From Janibacter corallicola NBRC 107790 (GTDB lineage: Bacteria > Actinomycetota > Actinomycetes > Actinomycetales > Dermatophilaceae), in assembly GCF_001570965.1 (NCBI RefSeq), contig NZ_BCSR01000020.1:1-48268 (forward strand): a stretch of 48,268 bases of DNA, written 5' to 3'. Position 1 is the first letter of the stretch. Every line of letters begins with the position of its first letter. Positions 32,614 to 41,639 of the stretch are shown in pieces. The position numbers were made by a program, and so were the translations under genes. The notes beneath the pieces are model-generated. The model searched no databases, was not told where the DNA came from, and saw only the letters and a program-made list of their open reading frames with translations.

Positions 32614-33699
32614 GTGCCGCACCCCTTGGACCGAGCAGACCTGCGCTCCCGGGTCCAGGTCCGCATCGATCACCAGCTGAGCAGCTGGGAGCGTGAGCTC
32701 GCCGAGATCGGCCCCGACGTCGTGGACCTGCTCACCCCCATCCGCCAGCTCCTCGAGGGCGGCAAGCGGCTGCGGGCCGGTTTCGCCTACTGGGGCTGGC
32801 GCGCCGCCGGCCGCGAGGACCACGACGGGGCGATCTCGCTCGCCGCCTCGATGGAGCTCTTCCAGGCCGCCGCGCTCATCCACGACGACGTCATGGATGA
32901 CAGCGAGACCCGTCGCGGGCGCCCCGCGATGCACCGCTCGCTCGCCGGAACCCACACCTCACGCGGCTGGCACGGCGACCCGGAGCGATTCGGCGCCGCG
33001 GGAGCCATCCTCGCCGGCAACCTCTGCCTGGGCTGGTGCGACGACCTCTTCGCCGACTCGGGACTGCCGGCGGACTCCCTCACCGCCGCGCGGCCGGTCT
33101 TCGAGCGGATGCGCGGACAGCTCATGGCCGGGCAGTTCCTCGACATCGTCACCTCGATGCGGCCGTGGCGCCGGCTCGGGGACGAGGAGCGCACCGATCG
33201 CGCCCGCCACGTCATCCGCTACAAGAGCGCCAAGTACTCCATCGAGCACCCGCTGCTCATCGGCGCCACCGCCGGCGACGCGGGCGAGCAGGACCTGGCG
33301 GCGCTCTCCCGCTACGGACTCGCGCTCGGTGAGGCCTTCCAGCTGCGCGACGACGTGCTCGGCGTCTTCGGTGATCCCGAGGTCACCGGCAAGCCCGCCG
33401 GCGACGACCTGCGCGAGGGCAAGCGGACCGTGCTCATCGCACGGACCCTCGCCGGGGCGACCGCGACCGACGCCGATCGCCTGGAGCAGCGGCTCGGGGC
33501 GCCGGACCTGACGCAGGAGGAGGTCCTCGAGCTGCGCCGGCTGCTCGTCGACACCGGCGCGCTGGAGCGGGTCGAGGCCGACATCGCCGAGGGGGCCGAA
33601 GCCGCCCGACAGGCGCTGGCCGAGGCGGAGGGGGTCCCGGACGAGCCCCGCGAGGTCCTCGCCGAGCTCATCGACCGGACCACCGCGCGCAGCACCTGA
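32614..33699 (+). CDS. Polyprenyl (geranylgeranyl-type) diphosphate synthase
   Basis: A 361-residue all-helical prenyltransferase joining isopentenyl diphosphate units. First Asp-rich motif AALIHDDVMDDSETRRG; second QLRDDVLGVFGDPEVTGKP with the lysine-rich GDDLREGKRT. The second motif reads DDVLG, with Gly in place of the final Asp, as in related actinobacterial enzymes I recall. Chain length cannot be told from sequence by eye. It corresponds in position to idsA2 (Rv2173). GTG at 32614 has GGAG five bases upstream. Convergent with the Rv2175c-like gene. Confidence 0.9.
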   Translation: MPHPLDRADLRSRVQVRIDHQLSSWERELAEIGPDVVDLLTPIRQLLEGGKRLRAGFAYWGWRAAGREDHDGAISLAASMELFQAAALIHDDVMDDSETRRGRPAMHRSLAGTHTSRGWHGDPERFGAAGAILAGNLCLGWCDDLFADSGLPADSLTAARPVFERMRGQLMAGQFLDIVTSMRPWRRLGDEERTDRARHVIRYKSAKYSIEHPLLIGATAGDAGEQDLAALSRYGLALGEAFQLRDDVLGVFGDPEVTGKPAGDDLREGKRTVLIARTLAGATATDADRLEQRLGAPDLTQEEVLELRRLLVDTGALERVEADIAEGAEAARQALAEAEGVPDEPREVLAELIDRTTARST

Positions 33700-33736
33700 G
33701 GCGAAGGGGGCCGCCGCTCTCCGCAGCGGTGCCCGG

Positions 33737-34096
33737 CTACAGGGCCTCCTCCATGGCGCGGCGGCGCACCTCGGTCTTGGCACCGGAGCGGATCGCGCCG
33801 ATCGGGCTGCCCCCGGGCAGCCGCTCGTCCTCGGCGAACATCCACTCGACGATCTCCTCGTCGCCGAAGCCGCCGTCGGCGAGGACCGTGAAGGTCCCCG
33901 CGAGCGCGGGCAGCGGGCCCTCCTCGTCGAGGAAGGCGGCGGGCACCGAGAGCACGTTCCGCTCGCCGCGTCGGACCGCGACCAGCTGACGCTCCTCGAG
34001 CATCCGGCGCACGTCGCCGATCCGCACCCCCAGCCGCTCGGCGAGGTCGGGCACGGTCAGCCACTCATCGGGTTTCGGCGTGTCGCTCTGTTGCAC
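33737..34096 (-). CDS. Rv2175c-like winged/helix-turn-helix DNA-binding protein
   Basis: A 119-residue protein: EWLTVPDLAERLGVRIGDVRRMLEERQLVAVRRG is the helix-turn-helix, and the tail (GTFTVLADGGFGDEEIVEWMF) is the conserved dimer part of the Rv2175c family. In M. tuberculosis this protein is a substrate of the kinase PknL, which is encoded next to it; here a PASTA kinase lies two genes away. GTG at 34096; no obvious Shine-Dalgarno. The natural DNA target is unknown. Confidence 0.85.
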   Translation of the reverse strand: MQQSDTPKPDEWLTVPDLAERLGVRIGDVRRMLEERQLVAVRRGERNVLSVPAAFLDEEGPLPALAGTFTVLADGGFGDEEIVEWMFAEDERLPGGSPIGAIRSGAKTEVRRRAMEEAL

Positions 34097-34291
34097 GCCG
34101 GTCAGTCTCTCAGGTCCGCGGGCCCGCAGTGACGGGGCACGCCCGCCTCGCCGGGTCCGGTCGAGCGCGCCCCTGCCGACCGAGGGTCCGACGGATCCGG
34201 TCGGATCTTCGCTACCGTCGATCACACAAAGCACACGAATGTCGTTTCGTCACACAGGCAACGCCAGCACCACTCATCCCGCCCGTGCCGG

Positions 34292-35458
34292 GTGGCCCCT
34301 TCGCCGCCCCGACCCCTGGAGGCCCGCTTGGTCCTGCCACTGCTCGTCACCACCCCCGCGACGCCCGCCGAGGCCCCCACGGTCGAGACGACGGTGACCG
34401 CGCCCGCGACCGCCCGGAACGGCTCCGCGGAGCACACCGTGCGCGTCGGCGAGACCGCCACCGCCATCGCCACCCGCTACCGGGTCGACGTCGGCCGGCT
34501 CCTCGAGCGCAACAACCTCTCCTCGAGCGCCTACATCCACCCCGGCCAGCAGCTGCGCATCCCGCCCCGGGAGTCCCACGCCGGGACCCAGGCCCAGGCC
34601 TCCCGCTCCACGCCGGCCCGCTCCGGCCCGACCCGCAGCTACACGGTGCGCACCGGCGACACCCTCACCGGCATCGCCGCCCGCCACGACATGGGTGTGG
34701 ACCGCCTGCGGAGCCTCAACGGGCTCGGGCAGGACCCCATCCGCACCGGGCAGAAGCTCCGCGTCCACGGCACCGCCCACCGCCCCGCGAAGCGGGCGAC
34801 CCACCGCTCCCCGGCGACCGACACCCACACCGTGCGCGCGGGCGAGACCCTCACCGGCATCGCCGCCCGCCACGGCATGAGCCCGACCCGGCTGGCCAAG
34901 ACCAACTCGCTCACCCCCGGGACGGTCATCCGGCCGGGGCAGGAGCTCAAGGTCGCCCGGGACCGGCCGGCGGAGTACGACCACAACACCTTCGCGGGAC
35001 GGGACTACTCCGACGAGACCGTCGCCGCGGCGGACGAGAACCGGCGCACCCTCGCCGCCCGGGACACACCCTCCCGTCAGGAGGTCAAGGACACCATCGT
35101 GCGCACCGCGAAGCGCCACGGCGTCGACCCCTCCCTCGCACTGGCCATCGCCTACCAGGAGTCCGGCTGGGATCATCGGCAGGTGTCGGTGGCCAATGCC
35201 GTGGGCACGATGCAGCTGATCCCCAGCAGCGGCCGGTGGGCCTCCAGCATGACCGGGCGCGACCTGGACCTGCTCGACGCCGAGGAGAACATCACCGCCG
35301 GCGTCGTGCTCATCAAGTCCCTCACCGAGCAGGCATCGAACACCTCGGAGGCGATCGCCGGGTACTACCAGGGCCTCGCCTCGGTACAGCGAGGCGGTAT
35401 GTACGACGACACCAAGGAGTACGTCTCGAAGGTCAAGGCGCTCCGACACCAGATGTGA
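34292..35458 (+). CDS. LysM peptidoglycan-binding lytic transglycosylase (SLT domain), possible 5' frameshift
   Basis: A 388-residue cell-wall protein with three LysM repeats (about 47-91, 116-159 and 178-222: HTVRVGETATAIATRYRV, YTVRTGDTLTGIAARHDM, HTVRAGETLTGIAARHGM) and a C-terminal SLT domain (about 265-380) with catalytic Glu290 in AIAYQESGW. The start is unclear: GTG at 34292 has no ribosome site, while TTG at 34328 has GGAGG five bases upstream but would leave no basic signal-peptide region. A promoter-like TACCGT (34213-34218) and an ATG at 34239 open a different frame (MSFRHTGNAS, with an RRP stretch). One extra C in the CCCC at about 34313-34316 would fuse this basic leader to LVLPLLVTTPATPAEA. 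Precedes the PASTA kinase, 25 bp apart. Confidence 0.85.
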   Translation: MAPSPPRPLEARLVLPLLVTTPATPAEAPTVETTVTAPATARNGSAEHTVRVGETATAIATRYRVDVGRLLERNNLSSSAYIHPGQQLRIPPRESHAGTQAQASRSTPARSGPTRSYTVRTGDTLTGIAARHDMGVDRLRSLNGLGQDPIRTGQKLRVHGTAHRPAKRATHRSPATDTHTVRAGETLTGIAARHGMSPTRLAKTNSLTPGTVIRPGQELKVARDRPAEYDHNTFAGRDYSDETVAAADENRRTLAARDTPSRQEVKDTIVRTAKRHGVDPSLALAIAYQESGWDHRQVSVANAVGTMQLIPSSGRWASSMTGRDLDLLDAEENITAGVVLIKSLTEQASNTSEAIAGYYQGLASVQRGGMYDDTKEYVSKVKALRHQM

Positions 35459-35483
35459 CCCACGAAGGGGGCCGGTCCAGACT

Positions 35484-37382
35484 GTGGCAGTGACCACCTC
35501 GTCCCACCTGCTCGTCGGCCACCTGGTCGACGGCCGGTACCGCGTGCTCAGCCATCTCGCGGACGGCGGGATGGCCACGGTCCTGCTCGCCACCGACACG
35601 CGGCTGGACCGCGAGGTGGCGCTGAAGGTCATGCGCGAGGACCTGGCCGCGGACGAGACCTTCGTCTCCCGCTTCCGGCGCGAGGCGCGCTCCGCCGCCC
35701 GCCTCAGCCACCCCAACGTCGTGCAGGTGCACGACCAGGGCGAGGACGACGGCCGGATCTTCCTCGCGATGGAGTACGTGGCCGGTGAGACCCTCCGGGA
35801 ACGCATCGGCACCGAGGGGGCGCTCACACCGCGGGAGGCCCTCGACCTCCTCGCGCCGGTGCTGACCGGCCTGGCGGTGGCCCACGACGCCGGCTACATC
35901 CACCGGGACGTCAAGCCGGAGAACGTCCTGATCTCCGAGGAGGGCCGGGTCAAGGTCGCCGACTTCGGTCTGGCCCGGGCCGTCACCTCCCAGACGCACA
36001 CCGCCGACGAGGGCGTCCTCTACGGCACCGTCGCCTACCTCTCCCCCGAGCAGGTCGAGCGTGGCATCGCCGATGCTCGCAGCGACGTCTACGCGGCGGG
36101 CCTGGTGCTCTTCGAGCTGCTCACCGGCACCCGTGCGCTGCAGGGTGATTCGCCGATCCACATCGCCTTCCAGCACGTGCACGCGGACATCCCGGCCCCC
36201 TCGGAGCGGGTGCCCGGCCTGCCGCCGGAGCTGGACCACCTCGTGGCCGTGGCCACCCACCGCGACCCGGACCAGCGTCCCCGCGACGCCGGCGAGTACC
36301 TCGCGGAGGTCCGTGCGGTGCGCCGGGCGCTCACGCCCGCCCAGCTGGACCGCCGACCCGCCGGGGCCCCACACCCCGCGGGTGCCGCCGCGCCCGGCAA
36401 CGCCGCCACGGTCGCCCACGCGCGCCCGGCCCCGACCCGCTCACTCACCGCACCGGCGCACCCCGGTGCCACCGGGGGCACGCTCCCTCCGGCCTCGTCC
36501 TCGCGGGGCCGGCTGGTCGCACTGCTGCTGGCACTGCTGCTCGTCCTCGGCGCCGGGTACTGGTGGTACGCCACCGCAGGGCCGGGCGGCGACGTCACCG
36601 TCCCGGACACCGCCGGCCAGACCCGCCAGCAGGCGGAGCAGACCCTCCGGGAGCACGACCTGGGACTCGAGGCGAAGCGGGCCTACGACGAGGACGTCCC
36701 CAAGGGGCGGGTGATCACCTCGAGCCCGCCGGCGCGCACCGAGGTCGGCCGGGGCGACGAGCTGACCGTCGTCTTCTCCCGCGGCCCGGAGCGGTACGCG
36801 GTGCCGGACCTCGCGGGCACGTCGCGCCAGCGCGCCGAGTCCCTCCTCGAGCGGCGCCACCTCCGGGTCGACGGGACCACCGGACGCTACGACGAGACCG
36901 TCCGCAAGGGCAGGGTCGTCGCGACGGAACCGGACGCGGGTACCGAGCTGAAGCGCGACTCCGGCATCGACCTCGTCCTCTCCAAGGGTCCCGAGCCCGT
37001 CGACGTGCCCTCGGTGACCGGCGAGAGGCTGGCAGCGGCCACGACCACCCTCGAGGAGGCCGGCTTCGAGGTCGACCGCAGCGCGGACGCCTACTCCTCC
37101 GACGTGCCGAAGGGGGCGATCACCGACCAGTCGCCGGCCGACGGGACGCTCCCGCGCGGTGGGACCGTCACCGTCACCGTCTCCAAGGGGCCGGAGATGG
37201 TCACCGTGCCGAAGGTCGAGGGGATGAGCCTCGCGGAGGCCACCCGGGCCCTGGAGTCGGCCGGCTTCGAGGTCACCGTCCAGAAGTTCCTCGGCGCCCC
37301 GATGGACGAGGTGCGAGCCTCCCGACCCGGTGGCGGCGAACGCGCCGAGAAGGGCTCGACCGTGACGATCCTCGTCGTGTGA
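35484..37382 (+). CDS. pknL: Stk1-family Ser/Thr protein kinase with four PASTA domains
   Basis: A 632-residue membrane kinase. Kinase domain about 18-275: Gly-rich LADGGMATVLL, Lys48 in VALKVM, HRDVKPEN at 140-147, DFG at 160-162, SPEQ in place of APE. Then a Pro/Ala linker, one transmembrane helix (about 334-350) and four extracellular PASTA repeats (about 361-632; VTVPDTAG, YAVPDLAG, VDVPSVTG, VTVPKVEG) that bind peptidoglycan or muropeptides. Position next to an Rv2175c-like gene and class II DAHP synthase matches pknL (Rv2176), but mycobacterial PknL has no PASTA domains, so the symbol is positional. GTG at 35484; another GTG at 35490. Convergent with aroG, 3-bp gap. Confidence 0.9.
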   Translation: MAVTTSSHLLVGHLVDGRYRVLSHLADGGMATVLLATDTRLDREVALKVMREDLAADETFVSRFRREARSAARLSHPNVVQVHDQGEDDGRIFLAMEYVAGETLRERIGTEGALTPREALDLLAPVLTGLAVAHDAGYIHRDVKPENVLISEEGRVKVADFGLARAVTSQTHTADEGVLYGTVAYLSPEQVERGIADARSDVYAAGLVLFELLTGTRALQGDSPIHIAFQHVHADIPAPSERVPGLPPELDHLVAVATHRDPDQRPRDAGEYLAEVRAVRRALTPAQLDRRPAGAPHPAGAAAPGNAATVAHARPAPTRSLTAPAHPGATGGTLPPASSSRGRLVALLLALLLVLGAGYWWYATAGPGGDVTVPDTAGQTRQQAEQTLREHDLGLEAKRAYDEDVPKGRVITSSPPARTEVGRGDELTVVFSRGPERYAVPDLAGTSRQRAESLLERRHLRVDGTTGRYDETVRKGRVVATEPDAGTELKRDSGIDLVLSKGPEPVDVPSVTGERLAAATTTLEEAGFEVDRSADAYSSDVPKGAITDQSPADGTLPRGGTVTVTVSKGPEMVTVPKVEGMSLAEATRALESAGFEVTVQKFLGAPMDEVRASRPGGGERAEKGSTVTILVV

Positions 37383-37385
37383 GGA

Positions 37386-38738
37386 TCAGCCCTCGGCGAG
37401 CATCTCCGCGGTGAGGAAGGCCAGCTCGAGGCTCTGCCGGTGGTTCAGCCGCGGGTCGCAGACGCTCTCGTAACGCTTGTTGAGGTCCTCGTCGAGGATC
37501 CGCTCGGCGCCACCGAGGCACTCGGTCACGTCGTTGCCGGTCAGCTCGATGTGCAGCCCGCCGGGGACGGTGCCGAGGCTGCGGTGCACCTCGAAGAAAC
37601 CGCGCACCTCATCCACGACGTCCTCGAAGTCCCGGGTCTTGAAGCCCGAGGCCGACTCGAAGGTGTTGCCGTGCATCGGGTCGCAGATCCAGGTCACGGT
37701 CGCACCGGAGTCGCGCACCTTCTCGATGATCGGGGGCAGCGCCTCCCGGATCTTGCCGGCCCCCATCCGCGTGATGAAGGTCAGCCGGCCGGGCTCGCGC
37801 TGCGGGTCCAGCAGGTCGATGACGCGCAGCAGCTCCTCGGGGTCGGCCTTGTCGGAGACCTTCATCCCGATCGGGTTGCGGATCCGGCTGACGAACTCCA
37901 GGTGGGCGTGGTCCAGCTGCCGGGTGCGCTCGCCGACCCACAGGAAGTGCCCGGAGGTGTCGTAGAGGTCGCCGGTGCGGGAGTCCACGCGGGTCATCGG
38001 CCGCTCGTAGTCCAGCAGCAGCGCCTCGTGGGCCGACCAGAACTCGGTCGCGGTCATCGCGTCGAAGTCCACCCCGCAGGCGGCCATGAAGCGCAGCGCC
38101 TTGCTGATCTCCCGGGCGAGGCCCTCGTACCGGCGGTTGGCGGCGTTGGAGACGAAGCCGACGTTCCAGTCGTGGACCATCCGCAGGTCGGCGAAGCCGC
38201 CCTGGGTGAAGGCACGCACGAGGTTCAGGGTCGAGGCGCTCGTGTGGTACCCGCGCAACAACCGCTTCGGGTCCGGCTCCCGGGACTCGGCGGTGAACTC
38301 GAAGTCGTTGACCATGTCCCCGCGGTAGGCCGGCAGGGTGACCCCGTCACGGGTCTCGGTGTCCTTGCTGCGTGGCTTGGCGAACTGGCCGGCCATCCGC
38401 CCCATCTTCACCACGGGCATGCCGGCGCCGTAGGTGAGCACCGCCGACATCTGCAGCACGGTCTTGATCCGGTCGCGGATGTTGTCGGCGGTCGCGTGCT
38501 GGAAGGTCTCGGCGCAGTCCCCGCCCTGCAGGACGAAGGCCTCGCCGATCGATGCCTGGGCCATCCGGTCCCGCAGCTCGTCGCACTCGCCGGCGAAGAC
38601 CAGCGGCGGACAGCTGCCCAGCGTCGACACGACCTCGTCGAGGGCGGTCCGGTCCGGCCAGGAGGGCTGCTGGGCCGCCGGGAGGTCGGTCGTGAGCGCA
38701 TGGCTGGGCGTGTCGAAGGTGGGCGGTGCAGTGGTCAC
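37386..38738 (-). CDS. aroG: 3-deoxy-7-phosphoheptulonate synthase, class II
   Basis: A 450-residue DAHP synthase (first step of the shikimate pathway, condensing phosphoenolpyruvate and erythrose 4-phosphate). Class II motifs: VLQGGDCAETFQ, KMGRMAGQFAKPRS, GYHTSASTLNLVRAF, WNVGFVSN and VTWICDPMHGNT (metal-site region). Position matches Rv2178c, which lies near pknL. GTG start giving MTTAPP. 67-bp gap to the two-component regulator; sits alone, ending 3 bp from the convergent kinase. Confidence 0.94.
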   Translation of the reverse strand: MTTAPPTFDTPSHALTTDLPAAQQPSWPDRTALDEVVSTLGSCPPLVFAGECDELRDRMAQASIGEAFVLQGGDCAETFQHATADNIRDRIKTVLQMSAVLTYGAGMPVVKMGRMAGQFAKPRSKDTETRDGVTLPAYRGDMVNDFEFTAESREPDPKRLLRGYHTSASTLNLVRAFTQGGFADLRMVHDWNVGFVSNAANRRYEGLAREISKALRFMAACGVDFDAMTATEFWSAHEALLLDYERPMTRVDSRTGDLYDTSGHFLWVGERTRQLDHAHLEFVSRIRNPIGMKVSDKADPEELLRVIDLLDPQREPGRLTFITRMGAGKIREALPPIIEKVRDSGATVTWICDPMHGNTFESASGFKTRDFEDVVDEVRGFFEVHRSLGTVPGGLHIELTGNDVTECLGGAERILDEDLNKRYESVCDPRLNHRQSLELAFLTAEMLAEG

Positions 38739-38805
38739 ACCCCAAGGATAGGTCGCCGGTCCCTCGGAGACTGCAGACGTCCACCAGACAGACGTCCCGG
38801 GCGGC

Positions 38806-39492
38806 TCAGTCCGGCTTGTCCAGGCCCCTGCTGATCGCGAACCGGGTCAGCTCCACGCGGTTGTGCAGGTGCAGCTTCCCGAGGATGTTCTGCACGTGGT
38901 TCTGCACCGTGCGGTGGGAGAGGACGAGGTCGGCGGCGATCTCCTTGGCGGTCATGCCCATCGCCACGAGGCGCAGCACCTCGGTCTCCCGCTCGGTCAG
39001 CTCGGGGACCGGGGCGGTGTCCTGCTGCGGGTCCGAGCCCCGGGAGCGGGTGTGCATCTCGCGGAACTCACCCAGGACGAGCCCGGCCAGCCCGGGTGTG
39101 AAGACCCCCTCCCCCGCCCCCGTGGCGGTCACCGCAGCGCGGATCTCCTCCGGGGAGGCGGACTTGACGAGGTAGCCGCTGGCCCCGGCCTTCACGGCGG
39201 CGAGGACGTCACGCTCCTCCCCGCTCGCGGAGAGGATGAGGACCTTCGTCGGCAGATCGCTGATCGCCCGACACACCTCGTCGCCGTTCATCTCCGGCAG
39301 GTTCAGGTCGAGCACGAGCACGTCGGGGACGGTCGCGCGGGTGCGCCGCACCGCGGCGGGACCGTCGGCCGCCGTGCCGACGACCTCGAAGTCCGTCTCC
39401 TGCAGGTCGCGCACCAGCGCGTCCCGCCACAGCGGGTGGTCATCGGCGACGAGGACGGTCAGGCCGCTGCCGCCGTCGGTTCCGGTACTCAT
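38806..39492 (-). CDS. LuxR/NarL-type response regulator (MacR-like)
   Basis: A 228-residue response regulator. Receiver domain: VLVADDHPLWRDAL, phospho-acceptor Asp62 in VLVLDLNLPEMNG, ASGYLVKSASPEE. The C-terminal LuxR helix-turn-helix runs LTERETEVLRLVAMGMTAKE to HRTVQNHVQNILGKL. Its ATG overlaps the histidine-kinase stop (ATGA), so kinase and regulator are a pair. Regulated genes are unknown; the MacS/MacR system of Streptomyces controls cell-envelope and developmental genes. Confidence 0.93.
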   Translation of the reverse strand: MSTGTDGGSGLTVLVADDHPLWRDALVRDLQETDFEVVGTAADGPAAVRRTRATVPDVLVLDLNLPEMNGDEVCRAISDLPTKVLILSASGEERDVLAAVKAGASGYLVKSASPEEIRAAVTATGAGEGVFTPGLAGLVLGEFREMHTRSRGSDPQQDTAPVPELTERETEVLRLVAMGMTAKEIAADLVLSHRTVQNHVQNILGKLHLHNRVELTRFAISRGLDKPD

Positions 39493-40718
39493 GAGGGAGA
39501 GCCTGCCACGCGTCGGGCCGGGGCGGTGAGCGTCACGGTCGTGCCCCCGCCGGCGGGGGTGCGCCACGTCGCGTCACCGCCCAGGTCGAGCATGCGCCCG
39601 CGGATCGAGCTGCTCGCCCCGAGACGCCCCTCCTCCGCGGCCTGCACGAGCCGGTCCGAGGGCATCCCACGGCCGTTGTCGCGCACGACCACCTGGACCG
39701 CCTCGTCCGTGCGGTCCACGAGCACCCAGGCCCGCGCGCCCTCACCGGCGTGCAGCGCCACGTTGTCCAGGGCCGCGGAGACGGCCGCGCGGATCTCACT
39801 GGCGACGCCCTCGGAGAGGCGTACCGGCCCCGCCGGCAGGATGATCTCGACACCGTCGCGACGCAGCCGGCCCAGCAGGTCGCCGAGGTCGACCTCCTGA
39901 TCGTGCCCGCCGGGTCCGGCGCCGGTCCGCCCGTCGGCCCCGCGCCCGGCGCCCCCTTCGGGCGGCCCATGGGCCTCGGAGGAGAGCCGGGAGATCAGGC
40001 TGCGCAGCGAGCGCTCCTGGTCCGCCGCGAGGTCGGCGAGCGCCGTGCCCTCGCCCCCCATCTGGCGACCGCGACGGTTGATCAGGGCCAGGGCCTGCAG
40101 CACGTTGTCGTGCACCTCCCGACCGATCCGGTCCCGCTCGGCGCTGCGCTCGCTGATGGCGATGGCCCGCTCGAGACGTCGTTGGCTCTCCGTGGCCAGC
40201 TGCACGGCCAACCCGACGAGGCCACCGAGCAGGTAGAGCAGGATGATGTTGTGCCAGGTCAGCTGGGTCTCGTGCTGGGTCTGGATGATGTTGGTCGTGG
40301 CGATGACGGTCGCCGCGAGGACCCCGCCCCGGACCCCCGACAGCAGCGCGGCGGCCATCACCGGGGCACCGGCCCACACGCCGGGGACCGTGGAGATCCC
40401 CGCGGTCACCTCGGCCGGTTCGTAGACGATGTTCGTCAGGAAGATGCCGGTGACCGCGATGGCCAGCTCGATGACGATCGCCAGTCGCGTCGGACGGGGC
40501 CGCAGCGGGGCCACGACCGACCAGCCGACGATGACGAAGCCGTAGGCGATGATCGGCCACCAGCTGATGACGTGCTCGCGGTGGACGAAGGCGATGAGCG
40601 CCGCCGCGTAGCCGATCGCGACGAAACGGTACAGCGCCAACCCTCTGCCCGCCGCGCTGTCCATGAGCGGCGAGGGGTGGTAGTGCCTCTGGTCGGCGCG
40701 ACCGACGGGGAGGTCCAC
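39489..40718 (-). CDS. MacS-type sensor histidine kinase
   Basis: A 409-residue kinase with about five to six hydrophobic segments in the first 180 residues and no large extracellular sensor domain. The H-box is ERDRIGREVHDNVLQAL (His203), of the HisKA_3 type; the HATPase domain follows (SAALDNVALHA, VVVRDNGRGMPSD, GTTVTLT). GTG directly follows the acyltransferase stop (TGA then GTG). Partner is the LuxR-type regulator downstream. MacS family assigned by layout and similarity; the signal is unknown. Confidence 0.9.
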   Translation of the reverse strand: MDLPVGRADQRHYHPSPLMDSAAGRGLALYRFVAIGYAAALIAFVHREHVISWWPIIAYGFVIVGWSVVAPLRPRPTRLAIVIELAIAVTGIFLTNIVYEPAEVTAGISTVPGVWAGAPVMAAALLSGVRGGVLAATVIATTNIIQTQHETQLTWHNIILLYLLGGLVGLAVQLATESQRRLERAIAISERSAERDRIGREVHDNVLQALALINRRGRQMGGEGTALADLAADQERSLRSLISRLSSEAHGPPEGGAGRGADGRTGAGPGGHDQEVDLGDLLGRLRRDGVEIILPAGPVRLSEGVASEIRAAVSAALDNVALHAGEGARAWVLVDRTDEAVQVVVRDNGRGMPSDRLVQAAEEGRLGASSSIRGRMLDLGGDATWRTPAGGGTTVTLTAPARRVAGSPS

Positions 40719-41528
40719 TCAGATCTCCCGTTGCCCCTCGGCCCAGGGGTTGTTCGGGTCGTCCTGTGGGTCCAGGGCCGCCTCCAGCTCGGGAGCGGCC
40801 CGGCCGGGCATGGCAGCCTCCTGCAGCTCCCGGGCGCGGCGCTTGGCGCGCACGAGCAGGCGCTCCTTCTCGGCCGTGGCGTAGGTGTCGACGTACTCCT
40901 GGCCGGAGAGCCGCATCAGCTCGTACATGACCTCGTCGGTGATCGAGCGCAGGACGAAGCGGTCCCCCTCCATGCCCTCGTAGCGGGAGAAGTCCAGCGG
41001 GGCACCGATGCGGACGCCCACCTGGTGGATGTTGGGGATGATCTGGCCGGTCGGCTGCGCCTTCTCGGTGTCGATCATCGCGACGGGGATGACCGGGACC
41101 CCGGCCGTCAGCGCCATCCGGGCCACGCCGGTGCGGCCCCGGTAGAGGCGCCCGTCCGGTGAGCGGGTGCCCTCCGGGTAGAGCGCGAGCAGGTCACCGG
41201 AGTCGAGGATCCGCAGGCCGGAGCGCAGCGCCGCCTCGCTCGCCTTCCCGCCACTGCGGTCGATCGGCACCTGCCCGACCCCGCGGAAGAAGGCCGCCGT
41301 GAGCCACCCCTTGATGCCCGTGCCCGTGAAGTAGTCGGACTTCGCGAGGAAGGTCACGCGTCGCTCGATCATGAGCGGCAGGAAGATCGAGTCGGAGAAG
41401 GACAGGTGGTTGCTCGCGAAGATCGCGCCACCCTCGTCCGGGACGTGCTCGATCCCCTCGACCCACGGACGGAAGAAGACCCGCAGCAGGGGACCCACGA
41501 TGATCCTCTTGAGGACCCAGTACAGCAC
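40719..41528 (-). CDS. 1-acyl-sn-glycerol-3-phosphate acyltransferase family (PlsC-like)
   Basis: A 269-residue membrane-associated acyltransferase of phospholipid synthesis. Active site NHLSFSD (residues 40-46, the HX4D motif), substrate motif FFRGVGQVPIDR, YPEGTRSPDG and VIPVAMI. A C-terminal Arg-rich, then acidic tail is unusual but common in actinobacteria. GTG start with GGAGG about ten bases upstream. Position matches Rv2182c. It precedes the MacS gene with adjacent stop and start. Confidence 0.92.
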   Translation of the reverse strand: MLYWVLKRIIVGPLLRVFFRPWVEGIEHVPDEGGAIFASNHLSFSDSIFLPLMIERRVTFLAKSDYFTGTGIKGWLTAAFFRGVGQVPIDRSGGKASEAALRSGLRILDSGDLLALYPEGTRSPDGRLYRGRTGVARMALTAGVPVIPVAMIDTEKAQPTGQIIPNIHQVGVRIGAPLDFSRYEGMEGDRFVLRSITDEVMYELMRLSGQEYVDTYATAEKERLLVRAKRRARELQEAAMPGRAAPELEAALDPQDDPNNPWAEGQREI

Positions 41529-41639
41529 CGACGCGCCACCTCCATTCTGGTCGAACTGTAGTGCACGGCGGAGGGCTCCGGCGGCGACCGTGCGAGGATG
41601 GGAGCAGCAGCATCACCGGAGGCGAGCACGGAGCGGGAG

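Noticed and set aside
33700-33736. Terminator between the prenyl synthase and the Rv2175c-like gene
   Set aside because: Only a short stem (CCGCT/AGCGG) can form; it is too weak to call, and one copy of the CGAAGGGGG motif occupies the gap.
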